Below are positions 1 through 7,279 of a stretch of DNA of 49,113 bases, in pieces. The DNA is taken from NCBI RefSeq assembly GCF_014982975.1, contig NZ_JADCKL010000016.1:1-49113 (forward strand), written 5' to 3'. The stretch's first letter is position 1; each line of letters opens with the position of its first letter. This DNA is from Claveliimonas monacensis. GTDB taxonomy: Bacteria > Bacillota > Clostridia > Lachnospirales > Lachnospiraceae. Position numbers and translations under genes: made by a program. The notes under the pieces were generated by a model. It was not told where the DNA came from and made no database searches. It was given only the letters and a program-made list of their open reading frames with translations.

Positions 1-129
1 TGAGCACCGGTATACGATGCTCTGTTTGTCATGCGATTTTCAAGGTACAACGATATCTGAAATGCGTTCCCGCAATTCATTCATAAAATCTTCATTTCAG
101 ACTTGACTTTTAATAGTTAGTCTTTCCCT
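1..129. other. Unassigned left-edge segment
   Basis: No gene is recognisable. One plus-strand frame is open from the window edge to about position 103, and a short minus-strand frame reads MNELRERISDIVVP then stop, but neither resembles a family I know. The segment could be the end of a gene or mobile element that continues to the left. Confidence 0.3.
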
Positions 130-684
130 TTAACTCTCTCCGTAGTAGATCAGCATACTCATCTGCACAGTCTCACTGCCTGTATTCTTATACCCGTGGA
201 TCACATCCGACCTGAAACGGATAGAGTCCCCCGCCTTCAGCTGATACACTTTCCCGTCAGCCATGATCTGTGCCTCCCCCTCGAACACAGTAATGTACTC
301 CTCTGTTCCAGCTATATGCGGCTGAGCATCCAGCTTCCCCCCCGGCTTAATGACAATGCGGTACATCTCAAAAAGGCGTTTCTCATCAAAGGGAAAGACG
401 GGATAGTTGATATACAGACCATCCGCCTCTGTAACCGGATGCACGGACTCTGCGGGAATAACAGCTGCATCCTCAAGAGAAGTCTCTGTGAGCGCTGTAA
501 AAGAAACTTTAAATCCATTCGCGATCTTCCACAGTACAGTGATCGTAGGATTGGCATCCCCTCTCTCTATCTGGGAGAGCATGCTGCGTGATACTCCTGT
601 GGCGGCGGCCGCTGCATCCAATGTCATCTTCTTGTTTTCACGTATCCTTTTTATGTTTCTGGCTGTTGTCTTTGATATGTCCAA
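130..684 (-). CDS. XRE-family regulator with C-terminal cupin domain
   Basis: This is a 184-residue DNA-binding regulator. Residues about 8-62 form a lambda-repressor-type helix-turn-helix (TLDAAAAATGVSRSMLSQIE is the recognition region), and residues about 105-184 form a cupin barrel (PHIAGTEEYITVFEGEA, then GDSIRFRSDVIHGYKN). This architecture is typical of small-molecule-responsive repressors, but the ligand cannot be told from sequence. The start is a TTG at 684, preceded by an AGAGG-type ribosome site about 7 bases away. It is divergent from a GNAT acetyltransferase, and its own -10 element lies inside a perfect palindrome, so autoregulation is likely. Control of the acetyltransferase gene is an inference from the shared intergenic region. 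Confidence 0.9.
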   Translation of the reverse strand: MDISKTTARNIKRIRENKKMTLDAAAAATGVSRSMLSQIERGDANPTITVLWKIANGFKVSFTALTETSLEDAAVIPAESVHPVTEADGLYINYPVFPFDEKRLFEMYRIVIKPGGKLDAQPHIAGTEEYITVFEGEAQIMADGKVYQLKAGDSIRFRSDVIHGYKNTGSETVQMSMLIYYGES

Positions 685-731
685 AATCTCGCCTCTCTCT
701 CCGTTATATCGGATTTTTTTCCATTATATGA

Positions 732-761
732 TTGACATTTCTCACTCTGAAGATATATACT
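732..761 (+). promoter_or_regulatory. Promoter of the GNAT gene
   Basis: A -35 TTGACA (732-737) and a -10 TATACT (756-761) are separated by 18 bases and point at the acetyltransferase gene. Transcription would start near 768, directly before the palindrome at 772-798. Confidence 0.6.
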
Positions 762-771
762 TTCTTTAACA

Positions 772-798
772 ATATAATGTATTTTTAGTACATTATAT
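772..798. promoter_or_regulatory. 27-bp palindrome, likely XRE operator
   Basis: Two perfect 10-bp arms, ATATAATGTA and TACATTATAT, flank the 7-base spacer TTTTTAG. The right arm contains the -10 box of the regulator's own promoter, and the left arm covers the first transcribed bases of the divergent GNAT gene. One bound repressor could therefore block both genes. The assignment to the XRE protein is inference from position. Confidence 0.6.
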
Positions 799-819
799 CG
801 CACAAGAACAAAATGTCAA
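792..819 (-). promoter_or_regulatory. Promoter of the XRE-cupin gene
   Basis: On the minus strand a consensus -35 TTGACA (814-819) and a consensus -10 TATAAT (792-797) are separated by 16 bases. The -10 box sits in the right arm of the palindrome. Confidence 0.65.
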
Positions 820-843
820 CACACAAGGGGAGGAGCAGATACA

Positions 844-1344
844 ATGGAACTGCGGAAAGCAAAAAGAGAAGATCTGGAGCAGATCATGGAACTTATTGAC
901 AACGCAAAATGTTTTTTGAGATCTCAGGGCGTGGATCAGTGGCAGAACGGCTATCCGGACAAGGACTGCTTAGAAAAGGACATAGAGAAAGAGATCGGAT
1001 ATCTGTGTATGCTTGACGGACGCCCGGCTGGTTATGTATGTATCGACTTCAACGGTGAGCCCGCCTACAATACTTTAAGCGGCTCCTGGCTCAGTTCCCA
1101 GCCCTATGTAGTCCTGCATCGCCTTGCCCTTTCCCCCTCCTTCCGGGGACGGGGCCTTGCCGCCTCTGTCTTCCAGGCCGCCGAAAAAATGGCTCGCTCA
1201 AAAGATGTGCACAGTTTTAAAGTGGACACAGACAGCCAGAACCTGATCATGCGGCATATTTTGGAAAAACAGGGGTTTGTATACTGCGGTACGATCTGTT
1301 TTGACAACAGTGAGAAAATTGCATTCGAAAAACTGCTCCTGTAG
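844..1344 (+). CDS. GNAT family N-acetyltransferase
   Basis: This 166-residue protein belongs to the Gcn5-related N-acetyltransferases, which move an acetyl group from acetyl-CoA to an amine. The acetyl-CoA loop is seen as SPSFRGRGLAASVFQAAEKM (about residues 97-116), followed by the typical DTDSQNLIMRHILEKQGF segment. The substrate is unknown. The gene has a GGAGG ribosome site about 10 bases before the ATG and its own promoter. It is divergent from an XRE-cupin regulator that may control it. It is one of only two plus-strand genes in the window. Confidence 0.9.
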   Translation: MELRKAKREDLEQIMELIDNAKCFLRSQGVDQWQNGYPDKDCLEKDIEKEIGYLCMLDGRPAGYVCIDFNGEPAYNTLSGSWLSSQPYVVLHRLALSPSFRGRGLAASVFQAAEKMARSKDVHSFKVDTDSQNLIMRHILEKQGFVYCGTICFDNSEKIAFEKLLL

Positions 1345-1369
1345 ACGATCCATCTGATATTAACAATAA

Positions 1370-1403
1370 ATAAAAAATAAGCTGCAGGGGAAATCCCTGC
1401 AGC
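1370..1403 (-). terminator. Terminator of the 137-residue protein gene
   Basis: A perfect 9-bp stem, GCTGCAGGG with CCCTGCAGC, closes a 5-base loop at 1381-1403. On the minus strand it is followed by TTATTTTTTATT. It lies 6 bases after the stop codon of the 1410-1823 gene. Confidence 0.85.
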
Positions 1404-1409
1404 CCGGAA

Positions 1410-1823
1410 TTATTTCTTTACAATTTTTACTTCTATGCTCTTTCCTTCTTCCAGCTCTGCACTAACGCTCAGCTTGCCGCTTAAGTTTGTCGTCATATCA
1501 CCGATATTCATATCATCCAGATAGACAGTGTACTCACTGTCCGCCTCCAGCTCAAGTGTAAACTGTGCATCTTTTGATGCAGATACTTTAAAGGAAACAA
1601 TGCCGTCTCCTGTCTTAAAATTCTCCACCGCTGTCCCGGGAACGGACTCGTATACAAACATGCCGTTTTTCTCCAGTTTGGTGATCTCGGCAAATGTCTT
1701 TACCTTGTAGATGTCTCCCTGGAACTCAAAGCCCTCCAGCTTTGTCTTAGAGCCGAGTGTGTAATCCCCAAAACTCAGTGTTCCATCGTTTTCTGCCCGC
1801 AACAGCTCTTTTACTACTGCCAT
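1410..1823 (-). CDS. Conserved small acidic protein of unknown function
   Basis: This is a 137-residue soluble protein with no signal peptide or membrane segment. The N-terminus MAVVKELLRAENDGTLSFGD and the motif KNGMFVYESVPGTAVENF are, from memory, typical of a protein common in Lachnospiraceae that some databases label endosialidase. I see no glycosidase catalytic motif, so that label should not be trusted. The rest looks like beta-strand with a lysine-rich C-terminus. A clear AGGAGG precedes the ATG by 9 bases. It follows clpC by 57 bases with no terminator between, so it may share that transcript, and it ends at a strong terminator. Confidence 0.75.
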   Translation of the reverse strand: MAVVKELLRAENDGTLSFGDYTLGSKTKLEGFEFQGDIYKVKTFAEITKLEKNGMFVYESVPGTAVENFKTGDGIVSFKVSASKDAQFTLELEADSEYTVYLDDMNIGDMTTNLSGKLSVSAELEEGKSIEVKIVKK

Positions 1824-1880
1824 TTTACATGTCCTCCTAGTGGTTCTTCTTTTGTATCCACATTATATCTCAAAAAAATT

Positions 1881-4316
1881 TCAATTTGTAGTCTTTGGAA
1901 TAAATTTTATTTCTTTTTTAGACATGCCGGCCTCCACTGTCTGGCCCCTCTTTATGGTACCGTCCAGCACTGCCTCAGCCAGCTTATCTTCCAGCAGATT
2001 CTGCACCGCCCGGCGCAGCGGACGGGCTCCATACTTCTGATCCGTGCCGGTCTCCACAATGTGCTTTTTCACAGAGTCCCGGACATGGAGCGTGATGCCA
2101 AGCTGCTCCTTTGCCCGCGCACACACCTCTTTGCACATCATGCTCACGATCTTCTTCATATCTACATTATTCAGTGCATGGAATACAAGGATCTCGTCAA
2201 TACGGTTCAGGAACTCCGGACGGAAGAGCAGCTTCACTTCATTCATCACATTGGACTTCATCCGCTTGTAGTCGCCGGCCTCGTCTTCTTTTGTCACAAA
2301 TCCCAGCCGCTTCGGGTCTATGATCGCCTGGGCGCCCGCATTGGATGTCATAATGATCACCGTGTTGCGGAAATCCACCTTCCTGCCCTGGGAGTCCGTG
2401 ATATGGCCGTCATCCAGCACCTGCAGGAGGATGTTGAACACATCCGGATGCGCCTTCTCGATCTCGTCAAACAGCACCACTGAGTAAGGGTGACGGCGCA
2501 CCTGTTCGCTGAGCTGTCCTCCATCCTCGTGACCTACGTATCCCGGAGGCGAACCGATCATCTTGGAGACGCTGTGCTTCTCCATGTACTCAGACATATC
2601 CACCCGGATCATAGAATCCTCATTGCCAAAGAGAGCCTCTGCCAGCGCCTTTGAAAGCTCTGTCTTTCCCACACCGGTAGGTCCGAGAAAGAGAAACGAG
2701 CCGATAGGGCGGGCCGGGTCTTTCAGGCCCACTCTTCCACGGCGCACCGCCTTCGCCACAGCAGTGACAGCCTCCTCCTGCCCCACCACTCTCTTGTGAA
2801 GGGTCTGCTCCAGCCTTTTCAGTCTGACGCTCTCAGACTCTGCCAGTTTCTGCACAGGGATCTTCGTCCACTCGGACACGACGCCTGCTATGTCATCGGC
2901 CGTGACACACACCTGGCGGCGGGCATTGTTTCTCTGGAAACGCTTTTTCTGCTGCTCCAGCTTTTTCTGAGCCTCCTGCTGCTCCTGGTGGAGAAGGGAG
3001 GCCTCCTTCATATCTCCGGCACGGATGGCATCCTCCTTGTCCCGGACCAGCTGTTCGATCACTTTCTCCAGCTCTTCCATATTTTCCGGAACTTTAAATC
3101 CCTTCAGGCTGACCTTGGCGCAGGCTTCATCCAGCACATCTATGGCTTTATCCGGCAGGAAGCGGTCGCTGATATAGCGCTCCGACAGGGAGACCGCCGC
3201 CTCCAGCGCCTCCTCCCGGACAGACACGCGGTGATGTTCCTCATATTTTTCCTGAAGTCCTTTCAGGATCTCCAGACACTCCTCCCTGGTCGGTTCCTCC
3301 ACAGTCACCGGCTGGAATCGGCGCTCCAGGGCCGCATCCTTTTCTATATATTTCCTGTACTCCACAATGGTGGTGGCTCCGATGAGCTGCAGCTCCCCTC
3401 TTGCCAGGGAAGGCTTCAGTATATTGGATGCGTCCATGGCGCCTTCCGCGCCGCCGGCGCCGATGATGGTGTGGACCTCATCCAGGAAGAGGATCACATT
3501 GCCGGCAGCCTTCACCTCCTGGATCAGCCGCTTCATCCTCTCCTCAAATTCGCCTCTGTACTTGGACCCGGCGATCATCCCCGCCAGATCCATAGTAACG
3601 ATGCGCCGGTTTTTCATTGTCTCCGGCACCACGCCTCTGGCGATCCGCTGGGCAAGCCCCTCCAGCACCGCCGTCTTTCCGACGCCCGGCTCTCCTACAA
3701 GGCAGGGATTGTTCTTCGTACGGCGGCTCAGGATCTGCATCAGCCGCTCGATCTCCTTCTCCCGGCCGATGACAGGGTCCAGTTTCCCCTCTGCGGCCTG
3801 AAGTGTCAGGTCTGTACCATACTGTTCCAGGACAGAATTTTTCCTCCGCCCGTCCTCCTGCATCTCCTCCATGTACTCTTTGGGGTCTGCGCCCACACTG
3901 ACCAGGATATCCTGGCACAGCTTCTGAAGATTCACATTCAGCGTGAGCAGGATCCTGGCTGCCACACAGTCCACATCCCGCAGGATAGCAAGGAGCATAT
4001 GCTCCGTCCCCGCCTCATCGGAGCGCAGGCGCAGCGCCTCCTCCTTGGACTCCTCCAGGATGTACGTAAGCCGGGGGCTCATCTGAGGACTGCCTGTGAC
4101 CGTCGCTCCCTCCCCGGGGGATACCAGCTCATCTATGATCTTCCGGATATTCTCCTCACTGACACCGTTCAGGGCCAGCACCTGTCCGGCCACCCCGGTG
4201 TAAACTTTTTTCAGCCCGACAAGAAGATGCTCCGTCCCGATGTAGGGGTGCCGGAGCTCTCTTGCCACAGTCTTTGCAATTTTCAATACTTCCTTTGCCT
4301 GTTCGGTATAGTTCAT
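1881..4316 (-). CDS. clpC: ClpC-type ATP-dependent unfoldase
   Basis: This is an 811-residue Hsp100 AAA+ unfoldase that feeds proteins to ClpP. Clp_N repeats occupy residues 1-145. The first AAA domain has Walker A GEPGVGKT (208-215) and Walker B VILFLDE (274-280). A UVR-type coiled middle region (about 420-460) marks it as ClpC and not ClpA or ClpB. The second AAA domain has Walker A GPTGVGKT (545-552) and Walker B VVLFDE near 613. The LGF tripeptide near 671-673 is the expected ClpP-docking loop. The usual ctsR-mcsA-mcsB partners are absent; a GntR-type regulator lies 76 bases upstream instead, with no terminator between. The ribosome site is weak (AGGA, 3 bases from ATG). Confidence 0.93.
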   Translation of the reverse strand: MNYTEQAKEVLKIAKTVARELRHPYIGTEHLLVGLKKVYTGVAGQVLALNGVSEENIRKIIDELVSPGEGATVTGSPQMSPRLTYILEESKEEALRLRSDEAGTEHMLLAILRDVDCVAARILLTLNVNLQKLCQDILVSVGADPKEYMEEMQEDGRRKNSVLEQYGTDLTLQAAEGKLDPVIGREKEIERLMQILSRRTKNNPCLVGEPGVGKTAVLEGLAQRIARGVVPETMKNRRIVTMDLAGMIAGSKYRGEFEERMKRLIQEVKAAGNVILFLDEVHTIIGAGGAEGAMDASNILKPSLARGELQLIGATTIVEYRKYIEKDAALERRFQPVTVEEPTREECLEILKGLQEKYEEHHRVSVREEALEAAVSLSERYISDRFLPDKAIDVLDEACAKVSLKGFKVPENMEELEKVIEQLVRDKEDAIRAGDMKEASLLHQEQQEAQKKLEQQKKRFQRNNARRQVCVTADDIAGVVSEWTKIPVQKLAESESVRLKRLEQTLHKRVVGQEEAVTAVAKAVRRGRVGLKDPARPIGSFLFLGPTGVGKTELSKALAEALFGNEDSMIRVDMSEYMEKHSVSKMIGSPPGYVGHEDGGQLSEQVRRHPYSVVLFDEIEKAHPDVFNILLQVLDDGHITDSQGRKVDFRNTVIIMTSNAGAQAIIDPKRLGFVTKEDEAGDYKRMKSNVMNEVKLLFRPEFLNRIDEILVFHALNNVDMKKIVSMMCKEVCARAKEQLGITLHVRDSVKKHIVETGTDQKYGARPLRRAVQNLLEDKLAEAVLDGTIKRGQTVEAGMSKKEIKFIPKTTN

Positions 4317-4392
4317 GTCCTATCAGGGAAAAAGAATCTGCTCCTCTTCCCTCTCCTTTCTCCATTTTCCCGTCTCTGCCGGATCTTTCTTC

Positions 4393-4761
4393 CTAAGCGT
4401 ACTCGTCGAAAATCTCATCCACAAGCTCATGCACTTCTTCCCTGGATATAGCCTTGCACCGGCCCTGAGCCAGCACGATCCGAAGCTGCTGCTTCATCTC
4501 CTCCACTGCCTTGATCTTGTCAATATCCAGTGCAACCACAGCGCCCTTGCGCCTGTCAAGCTGGATAAATCCTTCCTGCCTAAGCAGGCTGTAGGCCTTG
4601 TTCACTGTGTGCATATTGATCCCCACCGCCTGGGCCATCTGCCGGACCGAGGGGAGCGGGTCTCCCTCCCGGATCTCGGCGGTAGCGATCCCCAGGATGA
4701 TCTGGTTGCGCACCTGCATGTAAATCGCTTCGTCACTGTTAAAATCAATTTCTATCAACAT
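4393..4761 (-). CDS. GntR-family regulator, YtrA type
   Basis: This is a 122-residue regulator. An N-terminal winged helix-turn-helix spans about residues 10-75 (IYMQVRNQIILGIATAEIRE, then SVRQMAQAVGINMHTVNKAY). The C-terminal part is only about 45 residues and helical, as in the YtrA subfamily, with no ligand-binding domain of the FadR or HutC kind. YtrA-type regulators usually govern ABC exporters that sit beside them. Here the next gene is clpC, so the pairing is unusual. An AAGGGG site lies 5 bases before the ATG. It probably leads the transcript GntR-clpC-small protein. Confidence 0.88.
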   Translation of the reverse strand: MLIEIDFNSDEAIYMQVRNQIILGIATAEIREGDPLPSVRQMAQAVGINMHTVNKAYSLLRQEGFIQLDRRKGAVVALDIDKIKAVEEMKQQLRIVLAQGRCKAISREEVHELVDEIFDEYA

Positions 4762-4796
4762 AGTATCCCCTTTTCACTAAGAGCCTTTTCTCTTGT

Positions 4797-4824
4797 TATA
4801 TATACATTAGCACATATTACACAA
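4797..4824 (-). promoter_or_regulatory. Possible promoter of the GntR-clpC unit
   Basis: On the minus strand TTGTGT (4819-4824) and TATATA (4797-4802) are separated by 16 bases, 35 bases upstream of the GntR start codon. The match is moderate. The AT-rich stretch could also carry the GntR operator. Confidence 0.35.
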
Positions 4825-4844
4825 TTCCCGCAAGAAAAACAACT

Positions 4845-5636
4845 CTACCGGATCACGATATTGCCGGATTTCCGGGGCGCAGTCCTTTTATAGGATACAG
4901 CCGGGTACCCCATGAGCATGCAGCAGACCACGGTGCGCTTCCCGATGCCCAGCCACTCCCTGAGCACATCGCTGTTCTCCACCACCGCTTTGGTGTAGCC
5001 GCTGAACAGCACGCCGGCTCCCTCAGCCACAGCCATGTTTTCAATATTGGCCGCCGCCAGCCCTCCGTCCAGAGGATTTTTGGAGGTGATCACCAGGAAG
5101 GATGTGGCGTTAAAGAAAAAGGTATCGTCCTTTGGATCTTTTTTATATTTCTCATAGAACCCGCGGAAAACGCGCTCATACAGAGGCGCCTCCTCCTTCA
5201 GGACATCCAGGATGCCGGGCAGCTCCTTCCAGAAAAGATCTTTAAACGCTTTCATTTCGTCCCGCACCAGGACAAACCTGCATCCCTGGGTATTTTTCGC
5301 CGTGGGCGTGTACCGGCCTGCCGCCAGGATGCGCTCCAGCTTCTCCCGCTCTATGGGCGTGCTCTTGAAGTTCCGGATGCTCCTTCTGAATTTCACCGCG
5401 TGGAGAAAATGTTCCGGATCCACACAGAATGTGTCTTTATCGTACTCCTCCACCTCGTCCATGTCGTACTCCGGTATGGACACAGCTCCCGTGGGACAGA
5501 CCGCCACACAGTGTCCGCACTGAATACATTTGCGCACATACTCCGCCTTTTTATCCTGGATCTGCAGCGCTTCTCCCGGACAGTCCCTGACGCAGGCGCC
5601 GCATCCCACACACAAATCTTTATTAATCTCAACCAT
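4845..5636 (-). CDS. Nitroreductase fused to a two-cluster ferredoxin domain
   Basis: This 263-residue protein joins an N-terminal 2x[4Fe-4S] ferredoxin (Cys 9, 12, 15, 19 and Cys 37, 40, 43, 47, each set ending in CP) to an FMN-dependent nitroreductase fold from about residue 80 (RRSIRNFKSTPIEREKLERI). The ferredoxin part could deliver electrons to the flavin. The physiological substrate is unknown; such fusions are common in anaerobic clostridia. The start at 5636 is preferred because AAGGAG lies 8 bases ahead; a GTG three codons upstream would sit inside that ribosome site. It is monocistronic, with its own promoter directly after the ald terminator. Confidence 0.9.
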   Translation of the reverse strand: MVEINKDLCVGCGACVRDCPGEALQIQDKKAEYVRKCIQCGHCVAVCPTGAVSIPEYDMDEVEEYDKDTFCVDPEHFLHAVKFRRSIRNFKSTPIEREKLERILAAGRYTPTAKNTQGCRFVLVRDEMKAFKDLFWKELPGILDVLKEEAPLYERVFRGFYEKYKKDPKDDTFFFNATSFLVITSKNPLDGGLAAANIENMAVAEGAGVLFSGYTKAVVENSDVLREWLGIGKRTVVCCMLMGYPAVSYKRTAPRKSGNIVIR

Positions 5637-5704
5637 GATCCGCACTCCTTATCCTTTAAATAATCCTTTAAAACTTTATAAGTTCTTCCGTATTTACATC
5701 TGAT

Positions 5705-5732
5705 ATATTACCACAGCTTCCGGTTTCTGCAA
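5705..5732 (-). promoter_or_regulatory. Promoter of the nitroreductase gene
   Basis: TTGCAG (5727-5732) and TAATAT (5705-5710) are separated by 16 bases on the minus strand, with an extended TGG before the -10. It begins right after the ald terminator. Confidence 0.5.
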
Positions 5733-5735
5733 ACT

Positions 5736-5795
5736 AAAAAGACGGAGGCATCCGCCGCCGGACTGTCTTTCTCTGCCCGTCGGGGATGCCTTCGT
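5736..5795 (-). terminator. Terminator of ald
   Basis: Arms at 5784-5795 and 5742-5753 pair 11 of 12 bases and enclose a 30-base segment. On the minus strand the second arm is followed by TTTTTAG. The stop codon of ald is 35 bases upstream. Confidence 0.75.
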
Positions 5796-5830
5796 TTATA
5801 AAAGCTGTGAATTTTTATAGACTTTCCAAT

Positions 5831-6952
5831 TTATTTGCAGATTTCTCTGATGTCTGTGTACTCATAGCAGTCAAAGCTGTCTGCCACGTTCTTGCATGTC
5901 AGCTTGCCATCGTATGTGTTGATGGCTGAGTAGATTACCTCGTTGTCTGCGCATGCTTTCTCAAGTCCCTTGTTTGCGATCTGGAGACCGTAGGAGAGAG
6001 TTGCATTTGTCAGAGCGATGGTGGATGTTCTCGGAACAGCACCCGGCATATTTCCTACACAGTAGTGAACAACGCCATCCTCGATGAAGATCGGATCATC
6101 GTGGTATGTCACTTTTGTGGTCTCGCCGCAGCCGCCCTGGTCAACAGCAACGTCTACAAATACAGCGCCTGGTTTCATCTCTTTGAGATATTTCTTCTTG
6201 AAGATCTTCGGAGCAGCTTTTCCTGGAATCAGGACAGATCCGATTACAAGGTCTGCTTCTTTTACAGCTTTCTCAATGTTTGCATCATTGGATACAAGTG
6301 TCTGGATGCGGGCTCCAAAAATGTCGTCCAGGTAAGCAAGTCTCGGAAGGCTGATATCCATAATAGTTACATTTGCGCCCATTCCAACAGCAATCTTGCA
6401 GGCGTTTGTTCCTACATTTCCGCCTCCAAGGATTACGATGTTTGCCTTCGGTGTTCCCGGAACGCCTGCCAGGAGAACGCCCTCACCGCCGAATGTCTGC
6501 TCCAGGTATTTTGCTCCTTCCTGGATACTTAAGCGTCCTGCGATCTGGCTCATAGGAGCAAGAAGGGGAAGTCCGCCCTGCTTCGGATCATACAGTGTCT
6601 CGTAGGCAACACCTTTAACTTTTCCATTTAAGAGAGCGTCTGTCTGCGGTTTGTCTGCTGCCAGATGAAGATATGTATAGAGGATCAGTCCTTCGTGGAA
6701 CAGCGGATACTCTTCCGGAAGAGGCTCTTTTACCTTGATCATCATCTCTACTGTATCCCACACTTCTTTTGCAGTGTCGATCATTTTTGCGCCTGCTGCC
6801 TCGTACTCAGCATCCTGGAACCCGGATCCAACACCAGCGCCTTTCTCAATATACACCTCATGGCCTGCTGCCACATAGCTCTTTACGTTGTCCGGTGTCA
6901 TACCTACACGGAACTCATTGTTTTTGATTTCTTTTACGCATCCTACTTTCAA
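5831..6952 (-). CDS. ald: Alanine dehydrogenase
   Basis: This 373-residue NAD-dependent enzyme interconverts L-alanine and pyruvate plus ammonia. Family hallmarks are the N-terminal VGCVKEIKNNEFRVGMTPDN, the catalytic-site segment YTYLHLAADKPQTD, and the nucleotide-binding NIVILGGGNVGTNACKIAVG. The length fits the family exactly when the TTG at 6952 is taken as start; AGGAGG lies 8 bases ahead of it. A TTG seven codons further upstream would place the ribosome site inside the gene. The gene is divergent from an RpiR-type regulator across a 327-base region with conspicuous repeats, which suggests regulated use of alanine as nitrogen or carbon source. Confidence 0.95.
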   Translation of the reverse strand: MKVGCVKEIKNNEFRVGMTPDNVKSYVAAGHEVYIEKGAGVGSGFQDAEYEAAGAKMIDTAKEVWDTVEMMIKVKEPLPEEYPLFHEGLILYTYLHLAADKPQTDALLNGKVKGVAYETLYDPKQGGLPLLAPMSQIAGRLSIQEGAKYLEQTFGGEGVLLAGVPGTPKANIVILGGGNVGTNACKIAVGMGANVTIMDISLPRLAYLDDIFGARIQTLVSNDANIEKAVKEADLVIGSVLIPGKAAPKIFKKKYLKEMKPGAVFVDVAVDQGGCGETTKVTYHDDPIFIEDGVVHYCVGNMPGAVPRTSTIALTNATLSYGLQIANKGLEKACADNEVIYSAINTYDGKLTCKNVADSFDCYEYTDIREICK

Positions 6953-6971
6953 CTTTCTTACCTCCTGTGTC

Positions 6972-6984
6972 AATATTTTTCCGG
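6972..6984. promoter_or_regulatory. Third copy of the repeat, beside the ald ribosome site
   Basis: The sequence AATATTTTTCCGG repeats one arm of the 7047-7090 element. In the ald mRNA it could pair with the segment transcribed from 7042-7056 (CCGG, a 2-base bulge, then AAAAATATT). That pairing would compete with the main hairpin and lies next to the ribosome site. It could equally be another protein-binding half-site. Confidence 0.4.
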
Positions 6985-7046
6985 CTCTTCTGCCTTCTCT
7001 TATTTCGGGCTGCAGCCTGCTCCTGCACGGCCTGCAGATACCCGGC

Positions 7047-7090
7047 GAAAAATATTCTTCAAATTCTTATTTTTTTGAAGAATATTTTTC
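7047..7090. promoter_or_regulatory. Perfect 17-bp inverted repeat, likely RpiR operator
   Basis: Arms at 7047-7063 and 7074-7090 match perfectly around a 10-base AT-rich spacer. Each arm contains a 14-bp near-palindrome, GAAAAATATTCTTC or its complement, so this may be two operator copies in opposite orientation. It lies just downstream of the predicted ald transcription start. A link to the divergent RpiR protein is inferred from position. Confidence 0.6.
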
Positions 7091-7106
7091 ATTTGTTTCT
7101 AAAATC

Positions 7107-7135
7107 ATAATAGCACACCACCCTTCAACATTCAA
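7107..7135 (-). promoter_or_regulatory. Promoter of ald
   Basis: TTGAAT (7130-7135) and TATTAT (7107-7112) are separated by 17 bases on the minus strand, with an extended TGC before the -10. Transcription would start near 7100, giving a leader of about 150 bases. Confidence 0.65.
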
Positions 7136-7279
7136 TAAAAGTTATTTTTTTCACGAAACTTTTTATTTATCAACATTTCTTTCATTTGTATGTACAATTG
7201 ACTTGAATATTTTCTCAATCCATGCTTAAATCTTATTGTAGAATACAAACATACTATTGCCAAACCCGGAGGGAAGAAT

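Larger units (their letters stand above)
6953..7279. other. ald / RpiR intergenic region (327 bases)
   Basis: This gene-free stretch holds the ald promoter (7107-7135), a perfect 17-bp inverted repeat (7047-7090), a further half-site next to the ald ribosome site (6972-6984), and a related sequence, GAATATTTTC (7205-7214), close to a TTGACT that may belong to the RpiR promoter. The ald leader is about 150 bases long. I see no known riboswitch. Confidence 0.6.

Noticed and set aside
3544-3918. Minus-strand frame overlapping clpC in another phase
   Set aside because: It is Arg/Gly-rich out-of-frame translation of the Clp AAA domain.
2796-4451. Long plus-strand reading frame (551 codons) opposite clpC and the GntR gene
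   Set aside because: It is antisense to a clear ClpC coding sequence, is rich in His/Leu/Gln typical of reverse-strand shadows, and has no ribosome site.
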